DNA from: Chloroflexota bacterium
Lineage (GTDB): Bacteria > Chloroflexota > Dehalococcoidia > Tepidiformales > Tepidiformaceae
DNA: 64,000 nucleotides
Direction of reading: 5' to 3'
Assembly: GCA_016191435.1 (NCBI GenBank)
Contig: JACPOQ010000032.1
Span: forward strand, 310,001-374,000
The position numbers and the translations under genes are program-made. The notes below the pieces were generated by a model. It was not told where the DNA came from and ran no database searches. It saw only the letters and a program-made list of their open reading frames with translations. Below are positions 24,082-33,617 of the stretch, in pieces; positions within the stretch are counted from its first letter, which is position 1, and every line of letters starts with the position of its first letter.

Positions 24082-24185
24082 GAAGATCGATGGTATCACG
24101 GGCGTGGTATGGACCAGGCGGCTGAGGATTGAAACGCAAGGCGACAATACCGATGCCGTCCTGCCCACGCATCTAGACGGCGACC

Positions 24186-24626
24186 CTAGAGCCCGCTTCG
24201 GACGGTAACCTTGTGCCGCCGGGCCTCAACTGCACCACGCGAAAGCTGCAGTTCAACTGCCATCTCGATGTCGGGGAGCCCCTGAGCTATGAGCAGAAGC
24301 ACGTCTGCCTCAGAACTACTGACCAAAACGTGTTCGTCCACATTGGGCACCGAGGACTCAAGATTTAACCACTCGAGCGCCAGGGCAACGTCCGTCGCCC
24401 GAGCCGCGAGGCAACATCTCGAATGAGCCCCTGCCCAAGCATTTTCCGCCCCGGCCGCTCCAACCGGTCCGCTGGGGCGAACGCCCCTTTCTGGCTTTAG
24501 CGCTTCGTAGGTCAGATGAAGAGCGGCGCACATCTCTTGGTCTCTCAGGCCGAGAGCTGTGAACGCCAGCATTTGTTCGTCGTCGCGAGTCAAATTGAGA
24601 TGGGCCGAAAGGGATTGGAATGCCAT
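24186..24626 (-). CDS. Tandem LuxR-like HTH protein
   Basis: A 146-residue protein with two segments that each resemble a LuxR/GerE helix-turn-helix: residues about 8-45 (RDDEQMLAFTALGLRDQEMC, then HLTYEALK) and about 102-146 (SSSEADVLLLIAQGLPDIEM, then LSRGAVEARR). Both keep the E..L...A.GL...E pattern, but the recognition helices are diverged. There is no receiver or sensor domain. It opens the AT-richer island on the tilS side. It may be a small regulator or a decaying duplicate; expression is unproven. Confidence 0.5.
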   Translation of the reverse strand: MAFQSLSAHLNLTRDDEQMLAFTALGLRDQEMCAALHLTYEALKPERGVRPSGPVGAAGAENAWAGAHSRCCLAARATDVALALEWLNLESSVPNVDEHVLVSSSEADVLLLIAQGLPDIEMAVELQLSRGAVEARRHKVTVRSGL

Positions 24627-24754
24627 GCCGCTGCCGCCTTGACGCCTACGTTGGTGCCCTGGAGATCATTTGGGTGGGAGTCAACGGCGGTTCCGCCCTG
24701 TTGGATCAGAGACGCCCGATCCAGGGTGGTTTATGCCACTGCCTACGATGGCTC

Positions 24755-24784
24755 GGTGCGGCTCCGGCAGTTTGGAGCCACACC
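24755..24784 (-). terminator. Imperfect hairpin after the island membrane-protein gene
   Basis: GGTGcGGCTCC, an eight-base loop, and GGAGCCaCACC form an inverted repeat with one mismatch. It lies 23 bases beyond the stop of the 24808 gene on the minus strand. No T run follows, so termination efficiency is uncertain. Confidence 0.4.
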
Positions 24785-24807
24785 GGGCGAGCGACGATTT
24801 GATTGTG

Positions 24808-25470
24808 CTAGCGGTGCGCGAGTCGGCGCACGCGCGCCCAGCCGAGAATTGACAGTCCGCCAAGGATGGCTCCAATTCCCGCCAGCCATTGGGTCAAGCC
24901 AGGTGAACCAGTCGCCGAGTTTCCCGCCCCCACGTTCGGAGGATCGGGTGGCCCGTCCTGGACCCGGTTGCGCTGTGGGGTGGTAATGCTCACGCAGCTC
25001 TCAACCGGCTGGCTTCGGCCAGCATCGGAGACAGCGAAGATGCGATAACAGTACTCCCCAGGCACTCCCGCCGGACGGTCGAGCCGCCCGGTCTCTTTCG
25101 GTCCCAGAACGTAAACCGCGAAGGATGGATATTCGGTGCCGGGTGCCTTGCGCTGAATCCAGACGCACTTTGCAGATCCGGCGGCCACATTCCAAGACAG
25201 TTGGACTTCGTCCCCCACCTGTCCGTCCGGTTGGGCGGCGGCTCGGGCACTCACAACCGCCGTCCCTTGGACGCGCAGACCGGGGTCAACGTCGCCTTCG
25301 GCCAGATTCATCATCCCCGGGCAAGGGAGGTCAGCCTGAGCGTTTGCTGTCTGCGGCTCGCTCAGCCCAGCGCCGGCGAGTAGCACGACTACGGATATGA
25401 CAAGTACGCGCTCGCCGATGTCCCGTAGACGCAGCCGAAGCCGCTCCAAGCGTTGTACTTTGCGTTGCAT
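24808..25470 (-). CDS. Secreted, C-terminally anchored FN3-like protein
   Basis: A 220-residue protein with a basic N-terminus, a hydrophobic signal segment at about 21-36 and a likely cleavage after ANA (residue 44). A beta-sandwich, fibronectin-III-like domain follows (VQLSWNVAAGSAKCVWIQRK to YCYRIFAVSDAGRS), then a Pro/Gly linker, a membrane segment at about 192-210 and a basic tail, as in surface-anchored proteins, though no LPxTG motif is seen. The start lies 82 bases inside the end of the protease gene, in another frame; no later good start exists. It probably displays or accompanies the protease. Confidence 0.65.
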   Translation of the reverse strand: MQRKVQRLERLRLRLRDIGERVLVISVVVLLAGAGLSEPQTANAQADLPCPGMMNLAEGDVDPGLRVQGTAVVSARAAAQPDGQVGDEVQLSWNVAAGSAKCVWIQRKAPGTEYPSFAVYVLGPKETGRLDRPAGVPGEYCYRIFAVSDAGRSQPVESCVSITTPQRNRVQDGPPDPPNVGAGNSATGSPGLTQWLAGIGAILGGLSILGWARVRRLAHR

Positions 25471-26603
25471 GTGTAGACCTCCATCGAATAGGTCGCCGGA
25501 AGGCTATCGTACTGACCAAGCGTGATTGACTGCGAGTACGCACCTGTCCCATGGTTCGGAACGTAGTACTGGGCCACAACCGACCCTCCGGCGTATACGG
25601 TCACGAATTCGTGGGTGTAAGCGCTGGCGGATGCATTTGTTGTCCAACTGAGCAGGGCGGTGTAGTTGTTTGGAGTGACTGAGATGGACGCGCCTGACGG
25701 CGCCGACGGGGCTGATGGCCCAGACCTGCAAATCTGGGAAGATGTATTGGTTCCAATGCCGTTGCTAGCGATGAGATAGAAGCATTCGCCCCCAGATAGT
25801 CCGGTGATGTTGGCGGATTCGGCGTCAGCATTGGCGTACTGGAGAAACGAGCCATTCTTGTAAATGGAATAACTGGTCTCATTATCGTTGATATCGGCCC
25901 AGTTCAGGGTAATCGCCGTGTCCCCCGCGCCCGCATCGTTGGTTATCCAGATCGCCCCGGTGCCCCAGGGAGACGTTGACCACCGACTGTAGAGGTCGGC
26001 AGCATCGTGCGATAAGGGGCCGGTATCGGCGCCGGAACAATCCATTACGGTACTGACCGACGGGTTGGCACAATTGTTGATGCCGGTGACATCCACGTAG
26101 TGCTCGAGTAATCCCAACCCGTGCCCGATTTCATGGGCGATGACGGCCTTGTCGGAACCGTTGTACGAAACCGCATTAGCTCCCGACAGCCTGTATTGAC
26201 CGGAGACGCCCTGGTAGTAAACGCGGCCTAGCTGAGTGGAGTCCTTCATGATTTCTCTGGCGCGATTTGTCGCTGCGGTGAACTGGAAGTATCCGCTACC
26301 AGCACCAAGTCCGGTGTCTTCCTTAACGACAATCCCAGTGGCGCTCGTACATGAGTCGCCACCGTAGCTGAGCGTTGTGCCTATGCCTCCGTTCGCGTTG
26401 TAGTTAGCGACCACCGTTTGCACGGCGGACGCGCTGACTGGCGAACAGCGATACACCGCGACGGTCGCCCCGGGATAGGATGCGAAATGATAGTAATACT
26501 GGTGCCGGTGATGGCCAAACGCGACGCTCATGGTCAGCAGGAGACTACCGAACACGAGCAGCGACAAGCCAAGGGCCCTGGTTAGGCCAGATTTGACCTT
26601 CAT
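25389..26603 (-). CDS. Secreted metzincin-like metalloprotease with FN3-like repeats
   Basis: A 404-residue exported protein. Signal peptide residues 1-30 end in SVAFG. The zinc motif HEIGHGLGLLEH is at 157-168: His157, Glu158 and His161 fit, but the third metzincin ligand position (167) is Glu, with His one place later. The Met-turn is STVMD (Met187). About residues 215-404 form two beta-sandwich, FN3-like repeats rich in Tyr, Ser and Thr. AAAGGGG precedes the ATG by about eight bases. Several Cys could form disulphides outside the cell. AT-richer than its neighbours, suggesting acquisition by transfer. Substrate unknown. Confidence 0.8.
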   Translation of the reverse strand: MKVKSGLTRALGLSLLVFGSLLLTMSVAFGHHRHQYYYHFASYPGATVAVYRCSPVSASAVQTVVANYNANGGIGTTLSYGGDSCTSATGIVVKEDTGLGAGSGYFQFTAATNRAREIMKDSTQLGRVYYQGVSGQYRLSGANAVSYNGSDKAVIAHEIGHGLGLLEHYVDVTGINNCANPSVSTVMDCSGADTGPLSHDAADLYSRWSTSPWGTGAIWITNDAGAGDTAITLNWADINDNETSYSIYKNGSFLQYANADAESANITGLSGGECFYLIASNGIGTNTSSQICRSGPSAPSAPSGASISVTPNNYTALLSWTTNASASAYTHEFVTVYAGGSVVAQYYVPNHGTGAYSQSITLGQYDSLPATYSMEVYTCNAKYNAWSGFGCVYGTSASAYLSYP

Positions 26604-26849
26604 ATGGATGCCCCTTTAAGAACGAACTTTCGCCGCACGGCCGCCAAATGATCGGGTAGTCGACTCCAAGCCGGACGCTATCACCGCAGACAGCGGCCAG
26701 TAAAGTACTTTTGGGGTCACTGGGGACAATTTTACGGTCCAGATACACGACCGTTGCGTACTGCTTAAATACGAACGTAGGTCCATTCACCTCGGACCTT
26801 CCGAGGCGTTGCCGGCCACCTCCAAGTTAGACGTGGCGCCACCGGCGCG

Positions 26850-27782
<933 letters not shown>

Positions 27783-27785
27783 GGA

Positions 27786-28193
27786 TTACTTCTGCACGTG
27801 TTCGTAGACGAACTTCACGATGTCCTGGGTGTTCGTGCCGGGGCGGAAGATGGCGCTGAACCCAAGGCCCTCGAGCGCCTTCGTGTCTTCCTCGGGGATG
27901 ATGCCGCCGCAGAAGAGCACGACGTCCGAGACGCCGCGCTTCTTGAGCTCGGCCACAACGCGCGGGAAGAGCTCCAGGTGCGCGCCGGACAAGATGCTCA
28001 GGCCGACGACATCGACATCCTCCTGGAGGGCCGCCTCGGCGATCATCTCCGGGGTCTGGCGGATGCCGGTGTAGATGACTTCGCAGCCGCCATCGCGGAG
28101 GGCGCGGGCGACAACCTTGGCGCCGCGGTCATGGCCGTCGAGCCCCGGCTTGGCGATAAGGACACGGATCTTGGCGGCGGTTGGTGCACTCAT
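27786..28193 (-). CDS. Methylmalonyl-CoA mutase, B12-binding subunit
   Basis: A 135-residue cobalamin-binding domain. The DxHxxG motif is DGHDRG at residues 19-24, with His21 as the lower cobalt ligand; the SILSGAH and FCGGIIP segments complete the family signature. Together with the separate large subunit at 30036-31688 it makes a two-chain mutase of the type seen in archaea and Chloroflexota, rather than a fused chain. It sits between the VOC genes and meaB in one operon. Confidence 0.95.
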   Translation of the reverse strand: MSAPTAAKIRVLIAKPGLDGHDRGAKVVARALRDGGCEVIYTGIRQTPEMIAEAALQEDVDVVGLSILSGAHLELFPRVVAELKKRGVSDVVLFCGGIIPEEDTKALEGLGFSAIFRPGTNTQDIVKFVYEHVQK

Positions 28194-28242
28194 ATGTACG
28201 ATCTTCTCTACGTGTACTTGACGAAACGTGCAAGGCGGAGCG

Positions 28243-28635
28243 CTACCGGTTGCGCTGCACCAGTTGCAGGTTGACGCCGTGTGTGGACTTCATCGAGACG
28301 AAGGCGACGCCGTTGTTGGGGTTGCCGACGCGCGCGCCGAGGCCGCGCAGGCGTTCGACCTCGGCCTCGATGTCATCCACTTCGAGCGAGAGCATGAACG
28401 TGCCCTCGCCGCGTTCGGCAGCGAACGTGGCCACGGGGCCTTCCGTGCCGAGCGGCTGGATGAATTCGAGGTCGCTTTCGCCGACGGGCACGAAGGCGTT
28501 CTTGATGCCGAGCGCGGGGACTTCGCCGCCGCGGCCGGGCGCCGCTTTCAGCCCGAGGTTGTGGTCGTAGGTCGCGAGCGCAGCGTCCAGGTCTTTCACG
28601 ACGATGCCGATGTGGTCGATCTTCTTGAAACTCAT
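28243..28635 (-). CDS. VOC-family protein, epimerase paralogue 1
   Basis: A 130-residue vicinal-oxygen-chelate protein starting [17 protein letters not shown], closely resembling methylmalonyl-CoA epimerase. The first metal His is kept (IDHIG), but the second-His position reads [13 protein letters not shown] with Phe instead of His and the last ligand region is GVNLQLVQ rather than GVLVEF. It may have lost epimerase activity or use another metal set. The ATG overlaps the stop of the next VOC gene (ATGA). Confidence 0.85.
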   Translation of the reverse strand: MSFKKIDHIGIVVKDLDAALATYDHNLGLKAAPGRGGEVPALGIKNAFVPVGESDLEFIQPLGTEGPVATFAAERGEGTFMLSLEVDDIEAEVERLRGLGARVGNPNNGVAFVSMKSTHGVNLQLVQRNR

Positions 28636-29045
28636 GACCCCTCCGGTACAGGCAGCACGTTGTATTCGATGAAGGCAAACGGGACGCCGTGAGTGCCCGT
28701 CTTCACGGTCGCGAAGACGGCGCCGGGCTGGATCGCCGGGTGCGGCTCTTCGGCTTCGAAGCCGGCGGCGCGGACGGCGGCAATGGCGGCGCCGATGTCC
28801 TCGACGGCGGCGACGAAGCCCCAGAGCTTCGCCTTCACTTCGTCATAGGGCTGGACCTCGCCCGGGCCGGCGAATTCGAGGATGACTTCCTTGAGCTTCG
28901 CGAACTCCAGGTGAGCGCGCGTGCCGGGCCGCGACATCGTCCGTTTGATCTCGATGCCGAGGTTCTCGGCGAACAGCGACGCGGTCGCCGCGCTGTCGTT
29001 CGAGGAGATGACGATGTGGTCGATGTGGGTGGCGCCGGCGCTCAT
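28632..29045 (-). CDS. VOC-family protein, epimerase paralogue 2
   Basis: A 137-residue VOC-fold protein beginning THIDHIVISSNDSAATASLF. It is more distant from true epimerases than either neighbour: the central region reads KLKEVILEFAGPG, and the C-terminal segment HGVPFAFIEYN retains a Glu. The usual second His is not evident. It lies four bases after the canonical epimerase gene and overlaps the next VOC gene. Probably a divergent VOC enzyme or binding protein acting on a CoA-linked substrate. Confidence 0.82.
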   Translation of the reverse strand: MSAGATHIDHIVISSNDSAATASLFAENLGIEIKRTMSRPGTRAHLEFAKLKEVILEFAGPGEVQPYDEVKAKLWGFVAAVEDIGAAIAAVRAAGFEAEEPHPAIQPGAVFATVKTGTHGVPFAFIEYNVLPVPEGS

Positions 29046-29049
29046 TGGC

Positions 29050-29460
29050 TCAGTGGCGCCCTTCGATGGGCGTGGCGAACTCGACCAGGACGCCGTGGTT
29101 GGACTTCGGGTGGCAGAAGCCGATCATGCCGGCGAGGCCGGGGCGCGGCGCCTGGTCGATGAGCTCGACGCCGCGGGCTTTCGCATCGGTGAGCTCCTTC
29201 GCGACGTCGTCTGATTCGAAGCAGATGTGGTGCATGCCCTCGCCGCGAGAGGCGAGGAACTTCGCCACACCGGTATCGTCGCGGACTGGCTCGAGCAACT
29301 CGATCTCGGAGTTGCCGATCTGCAGGAGCACGCCGCGCACGCCCTGGTCCTCGATCACGCGGTCGGCGGTGACCGTGAGCCCGAGCGCATCGCGGTAGAA
29401 CTTGAGGGCTTCATCGGCGCTCTTCACGACGACGCCCACGTGGTGGACTTTGGAAAGCAT
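29050..29460 (-). CDS. mce: Methylmalonyl-CoA epimerase
   Basis: Interconverts (S)- and (R)-methylmalonyl-CoA, giving the mutase its substrate. The 136-residue protein has the canonical landmarks: VHHVGVVVKSADEALKFYRD at the start, IGNSEIELLEP, the metal His in GEGMHHICFE and the final ligand Glu in HGVLVEF. Of the three tandem VOC proteins this is the one with a full set of expected residues. It sits in the mutase operon. Confidence 0.93.
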   Translation of the reverse strand: MLSKVHHVGVVVKSADEALKFYRDALGLTVTADRVIEDQGVRGVLLQIGNSEIELLEPVRDDTGVAKFLASRGEGMHHICFESDDVAKELTDAKARGVELIDQAPRPGLAGMIGFCHPKSNHGVLVEFATPIEGRH

Positions 29461-29496
29461 GGCGAGAACCTTTCGGGTTGGATCCGGTGCGTTGGG

Positions 29497-30036
29497 TCAG
29501 GAAGTTCCGTGCACTTCCTCCGGGACGGAGACGGGGCCGGTGGCCCGCACGCCGGCCATGCCGGCGAGCTTCGCCGCGATTTCGTGCCAGTGCTCGCGGT
29601 CGTGGTCGATGACGGAGCGCACGAAGCGTTCGCGGCGTGAGCCTTCGCGGAGCAGGTCTTCATCGGAGACGAGCGCGATCTCCTCGCCGAGCCGGATTCG
29701 GCCGCCGCGGAGCTGTTCGAGCACGCTCCAGAAGTTGAGGTCGCGCTTGCGCTCGACGTGGTCCTGGTTCCAGGTGTCCAGCTTGGAATCGTCGAAATCG
29801 AAAAGCGCGGGTCGGCGGCCTTCGCGGATCTCGCGAAATGCGGTCACGACCTCGGCTTCCCAGCTGGCGATGTGCCCGACGATGTCCTTCAGCGACCACG
29901 TGCCGATGAAGGGCCGGTCGATGTCGCGGATGCGGCAGGTTTCGATGTTGCGGATGAGCTGGCTGCGCTCGACGTCAAGCTCGTGGAGCAAGCGGCGGCG
30001 GTCGTCGGTGAGGCTGCGGGCATTGTCGTCGGCCAT
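29497..30036 (-). CDS. DinB-superfamily protein
   Basis: A 179-residue four-helix protein of the DinB/YfiT type. Candidate metal ligands are His55 (GHIASWE) and His149 or His151 (DHDREHWHEI), the usual spacing for this superfamily, whose members include bacillithiol/mycothiol-dependent transferases and many uncharacterised proteins. The start overlaps the mutase stop (TGATG), tying its translation to the mutase. What a DinB protein does in this operon is unknown. Confidence 0.8.
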   Translation of the reverse strand: MADDNARSLTDDRRRLLHELDVERSQLIRNIETCRIRDIDRPFIGTWSLKDIVGHIASWEAEVVTAFREIREGRRPALFDFDDSKLDTWNQDHVERKRDLNFWSVLEQLRGGRIRLGEEIALVSDEDLLREGSRRERFVRSVIDHDREHWHEIAAKLAGMAGVRATGPVSVPEEVHGTS

Positions 30037-31688
30037 CAGATGGCCACCTGCGGGCGGTATTCGCCCCAAACGCGGCGCAGGGCATGGCTAATCTCCCCGA
30101 GCGTGACGCGCGCGTCGACGCATTCGACGATAACGGGGATCAGGTTCTCCGTGCCCTCGGCCGTCTGCTGGAGCTGGGCGAGCAGGGCTTCGACCTGCGC
30201 AGTATTTCGGTTGGCGCGGAGCGCCCGCAGTTTTTCCACCTGGCGCTGGCCGATGGTGGGATCGAGCTTGAGGATCTCGACGGGCGCTTCGGCCGTGCGG
30301 AATTCGTTGACGCCGACGATGATGCGCTCCTTCTCCTCGGTCTGGCGTTGGTAGCGGTAGGCCGCCTCCTGGATCTCGCGCTGCTGGAAGCCCTGCTCCA
30401 GCGCGGCGAGCGCGCCCCCGAGATTGTCAATGGTCTGGATGTACTCCAGCGCCTCCGCTTCAAGGCGATTGGTCATGTCCTCGACGTAGTAGGCGCCGCC
30501 GAGGGGGTCGGCGATGTCACCGACGCCGTGTTCGTAGGCGAGGATCTGCTGCGTGCGGAGCGCGATCTGGACGGCCTTTTCGGTGGGCAGGCCGAGAGCT
30601 TCGTCCATCGAGTTCGTGTGAAGCGATTGGGTGCCGCCGAGCACGGCGGCGAGCGCCTGCACGGTGGTGCGGACGATGTTGTTCTCCGGCTGCTGGGCCG
30701 TGAGCGTGGCCCCGCCCGTCTGCGTGTGGAAACGCAGCATCTGCGAGCGGCCGCTCTTCGCGCCGAAGCGGTCCTTCATAATCTTCGCCCAGAGGCGGCG
30801 CGCCGCCCGGAACTTGGCGACCTCTTCGAGGAAATTGCTGTGGCAGGCGAAGAAGAAGCTCAGGCGTCCGGCGAAGTCATCCAGCTGGAGGCCGGAGGAG
30901 AGCGCCGCGTTCACGTATTCGATGCCATCGGCGAGGGTGAACGCGATCTCCTGCGCGGCGGTGCTGCCCGCCTCGCGAATGTGGTACCCGGAGATGGAGA
31001 TGGTGTTCCACTGGGGCACGTTTTCGTTGCAGTACTTGAAGGTGTCGGTGATGAGGCGCATCGAAGGCTTGGGCGGGTAGATGTAGGTCCCGCGCGTTAT
31101 GTATTCCTTTAGGATGTCGTTCTGGATGGTCCCGCCGAGCTTGTCCGGCGAGACGCCCTGGTGTTTCGCGACCGCGACGTAGAGCGCGAGGAGGATGCCC
31201 GCCGTCGCGTTGATGGTCATCGACGTGGTGACTTTGTCGAGCGGGATGTTGTCGAAGAGGGTGAGCATGTCTTCGATGGAGTCGATCGCGACGCCGACTT
31301 TACCCACCTCGCCAGCGGCCATCAGGTCGTCGGAGTCGTACCCAATCTGCGTGGGAAGGTCGAAGGCGACGGAGAGGCCCGTCTGGCCCTGCCCGAGGAG
31401 GTAACGGTAGCGCTGGTTCGATTCCTCGGCTGTACCGAAGCCGGCGTACTGCCGCATGGTCCAGAAGCGGCCGCGGTACATGGTCGGCTGGATGCCGCGG
31501 GTGAACGGGTACTCGCCAGGGAAGCCGAGGTCGCGGACGGGGTCGAAGCCGTTGAGGTCTTCCTGGGTGTAGACCGGCTCGATGGGCATCTTGCCGGTGG
31601 TCTCGAAGACCTTCGATCGCTCCCGGGCTTTCTCCACGGCTTTGCCGTAGGTGCCCTGGAGCCATTCCCGCTTGGACGTGCTTGGCAT
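30036..31688 (-). CDS. Methylmalonyl-CoA mutase, large (catalytic) subunit
   Basis: Catalyses the B12-radical rearrangement between succinyl-CoA and methylmalonyl-CoA. The 550-residue chain is the substrate-binding TIM-barrel part only; the B12 domain is the separate gene at 27786. Tyr81 in RQYAGF is present as in true methylmalonyl-CoA mutases, and [13 protein letters not shown] keeps the Arg thought to hold the substrate carboxylate; isobutyryl- or hydroxyisobutyryl-CoA mutases differ there. The start was set at MPSTSKREW with GGAG upstream; 63 further upstream codons lack similarity. Confidence 0.95.
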   Translation of the reverse strand: MPSTSKREWLQGTYGKAVEKARERSKVFETTGKMPIEPVYTQEDLNGFDPVRDLGFPGEYPFTRGIQPTMYRGRFWTMRQYAGFGTAEESNQRYRYLLGQGQTGLSVAFDLPTQIGYDSDDLMAAGEVGKVGVAIDSIEDMLTLFDNIPLDKVTTSMTINATAGILLALYVAVAKHQGVSPDKLGGTIQNDILKEYITRGTYIYPPKPSMRLITDTFKYCNENVPQWNTISISGYHIREAGSTAAQEIAFTLADGIEYVNAALSSGLQLDDFAGRLSFFFACHSNFLEEVAKFRAARRLWAKIMKDRFGAKSGRSQMLRFHTQTGGATLTAQQPENNIVRTTVQALAAVLGGTQSLHTNSMDEALGLPTEKAVQIALRTQQILAYEHGVGDIADPLGGAYYVEDMTNRLEAEALEYIQTIDNLGGALAALEQGFQQREIQEAAYRYQRQTEEKERIIVGVNEFRTAEAPVEILKLDPTIGQRQVEKLRALRANRNTAQVEALLAQLQQTAEGTENLIPVIVECVDARVTLGEISHALRRVWGEYRPQVAI

Positions 31689-31788
31689 GGGTGAGGGTTC
31701 TCCGGGGCGGCGCGGGCCGTGCTGGCCAGCGCCCTCGTCTTTGGAAGTATAGGAGAGCGCCGGAATGCGCGGCAAACGGGAACGGTGG

Positions 31789-32664
31789 CTACGGGGACTC
31801 CTGGGCCTGGTGGGGAAAGACGAGCACGGGCCTGTCGGACGCACGCATAACGGCATCGGTAGTGCTGCCGATGGCAAGGCGCACGATGCCGCCGCGCCCG
31901 TGACTCGCCATCACGATTACGTCGCAGGAATGCTCGTTGGCGTACTGGAGGATCGCGTCCAGGGGACGGCCGTAGAGGACATCGGTTTTCTCGCCCGGCA
32001 TCGCCCGCGCCTGCAGGTAGGCGAGCGCGGAATCGGAGATTTGCTGCGTGATCCGGGCGATGTCGGGCGCCGGGCCAACGCCCGTCCACGCCGCCTCCGT
32101 GACGGGGTTCACGACGCGCAACAGGTGGACTTCGCCGCCAGCGGCGGCGGCAAGCGCCCGCGCGGGGGCAAGCGCGGATTCGCCGGTCTCCGAGCCATCC
32201 AATGTGACGAGCAGGCGAGCGAACGAGGGCTCCACCGCGCCTTCCCGGACGATGAGCACAGGCACGGTCGAATGGCGGGCGACGGCGTCTGCCACGCTCC
32301 CGCGAGTGAAGCGCTTGAGGCCGCCCTCGCCGTGAGAGGCGATGACGATGTAGGAGGTGTCGCCTTCGAGAGAGGCATCGCCAATCTGCTCGGCGGCGTT
32401 CCCGAGGCGCACTTCGGCCGTGACCTGCAGTCCGTGGAAAAGCGGGCGCGCCGCCACCTGTTCGAGGTAGCTCGTGAGCGCGTCGCCGACTGCCGCGGGG
32501 CCGCCGCTCGCGTCCACGCCGGCCTTTCGCCATGATTCCGCGTCGTAGTCGTAGACGGCGAGCAGGTGGAGGGTTTCGTTGGTGGCGCGGGCGAGGGCGG
32601 CGGCCCAGGGCAGCGCGTGTTCGGCGAACTCAGTCTCATCGATGGGTACCAGTACCCGTGGCAT
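31789..32664 (-). CDS. Tandem-domain universal stress protein
   Basis: A 291-residue protein with two UspA domains. Domain 1 starts [15 protein letters not shown] and ends with the ATP-loop form [15 protein letters not shown]; domain 2 starts [15 protein letters not shown] and ends with [20 protein letters not shown]. Both keep the GxxG-9x-G(S/T) pattern of ATP-binding Usp. It sits 100 bases ahead of the mutase gene; the gap may hold the mutase promoter. The start ATG follows GGAGTGA. Role: stress-related nucleotide binding, details unknown. Confidence 0.92.
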   Translation of the reverse strand: MPRVLVPIDETEFAEHALPWAAALARATNETLHLLAVYDYDAESWRKAGVDASGGPAAVGDALTSYLEQVAARPLFHGLQVTAEVRLGNAAEQIGDASLEGDTSYIVIASHGEGGLKRFTRGSVADAVARHSTVPVLIVREGAVEPSFARLLVTLDGSETGESALAPARALAAAAGGEVHLLRVVNPVTEAAWTGVGPAPDIARITQQISDSALAYLQARAMPGEKTDVLYGRPLDAILQYANEHSCDVIVMASHGRGGIVRLAIGSTTDAVMRASDRPVLVFPHQAQESP

Positions 32665-33029
32665 ATGGCTCACTCCAGGGCCCGTGGCGCCCCGCGACTC
32701 CACCCGGCTTCTTTAGCGTGCATCGCGCATGCGAGCCATTCAATGTCTAAACACTGCCGATCTGCGCGCCGTCCGTAACGTTCGGCTGCGCCTCCCCCCG
32801 GGGCGCCGGCGGGAAGGGGCCGCGGGCGACACAGCGCCTTCACAACTGCGCCGGTTCCAACGGTGCGAAGGTGACGGGCGTCATGGTTTTGTCGCATTCG
32901 ATACGCAATACTCGCGAGATTCGCGGGCGACAACCTGTGGAGCTTCAGCCGACGAGCGGATGCGCCGACAACTGTGACACGAAGGGAACGCGGCGGTGCA
33001 TTTTGCGTTGCACGACGCGGGGTAACGAA
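32665..33029 (+). other. Intergenic region between divergent usp and coiled-coil genes
   Basis: This 365-base stretch has no frame with recognisable similarity. It must hold the divergent promoters of the universal stress protein and the coiled-coil gene. A short palindrome CTCGCGAG and several AT-rich steps (for example CAATACT near 32908) are visible, but no promoter can be assigned with confidence. Confidence 0.5.
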
Positions 33030-33557
33030 ATGGCGGGCGGCGGCACCGAAGGCGACTTGCTCCGTGAGCGACTCAACGAAGCGGCATCGGGCGATGCTGC
33101 GCTGCGCCAGCTCCGCCGGCGCCACGACGCGCTGCGGGCGGACTACGAAGCGCTACTGCTTCGCCTCCAGGAACTCGAGGGACGGCTCGAAGCCGAGGGA
33201 GCACCGCCGCTGGAGGCGGCCGAACAGGCACGGCGGTTGGACCTCGCCGAGCAGATAACCACGCCCCTGCTTCGCATGCGCGACGACTACATGCGGACAG
33301 CGGAGGAGATCGCCCAGATCATCGCCGGGCTCGAAGCGCTCGCTTCGTTCGACCGGCCCGAGGAGCCGTTGCCGGCGGCATCGCGGCCGCGCACGGTGCA
33401 GCTCGACGTGGAGGCGGAGGACTTCGGCTCCATCCTGGATATGCAGGAGCGCCTGAGCGCGATGCCGGGGATCGCGCGCGTCTCCGTGCGCACCGGCGAG
33501 GCGGGCAAGGCGTTGTTGCTCGTCGAACTGGCCGAAGGTGGCAATCCGCCGGGGTAG
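33030..33557 (+). CDS. Coiled-coil protein with C-terminal alpha/beta domain
   Basis: A 175-residue protein. About residues 8-105 are strongly helical and charged with heptad-like leucines (LRRRHDALRADYEALLLRLQ, then ARRLDLAEQITTPLLRMRDD), suggesting a coiled coil. About 120-170 (TVQLDVEAEDFGSILDMQ to KALLLVEL) reads as a small beta-alpha-beta domain resembling a ferredoxin-like fold. No signal or membrane segment. No family is recognised. The start follows a GGGG run nine bases upstream. Confidence 0.65.
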   Translation: MAGGGTEGDLLRERLNEAASGDAALRQLRRRHDALRADYEALLLRLQELEGRLEAEGAPPLEAAEQARRLDLAEQITTPLLRMRDDYMRTAEEIAQIIAGLEALASFDRPEEPLPAASRPRTVQLDVEAEDFGSILDMQERLSAMPGIARVSVRTGEAGKALLLVELAEGGNPPG

Positions 33558-33617
33558 CGCGCTTGCCGGGGGTGGCGCGCGGCGGCAGGATTGCGCCAAC
33601 CCCGCCGGGAGACGGAT

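Noticed and set aside
24120-24136. GGATTGAAACG, resembling the 3' end of CRISPR repeats
   Set aside because: Only one copy is present, with no regularly spaced repeats and no cas genes in the window.
24627-24807. Possible tRNA-like or small RNA in the hairpin region
   Set aside because: The inverted repeat at 24755-24784 lacks a cloverleaf and T-loop; it is better read as a transcript end.
26545-26790. 81-codon minus-strand frame upstream of the protease
   Set aside because: It overlaps the protease start, contains its Shine-Dalgarno, has no similarity and no ribosome-binding site of its own.
30084-31112. Long open frame antisense to the mutase gene
   Set aside because: It mirrors a conserved coding gene in a GC-rich genome, has no recognisable domains and its composition follows the complementary codon positions.
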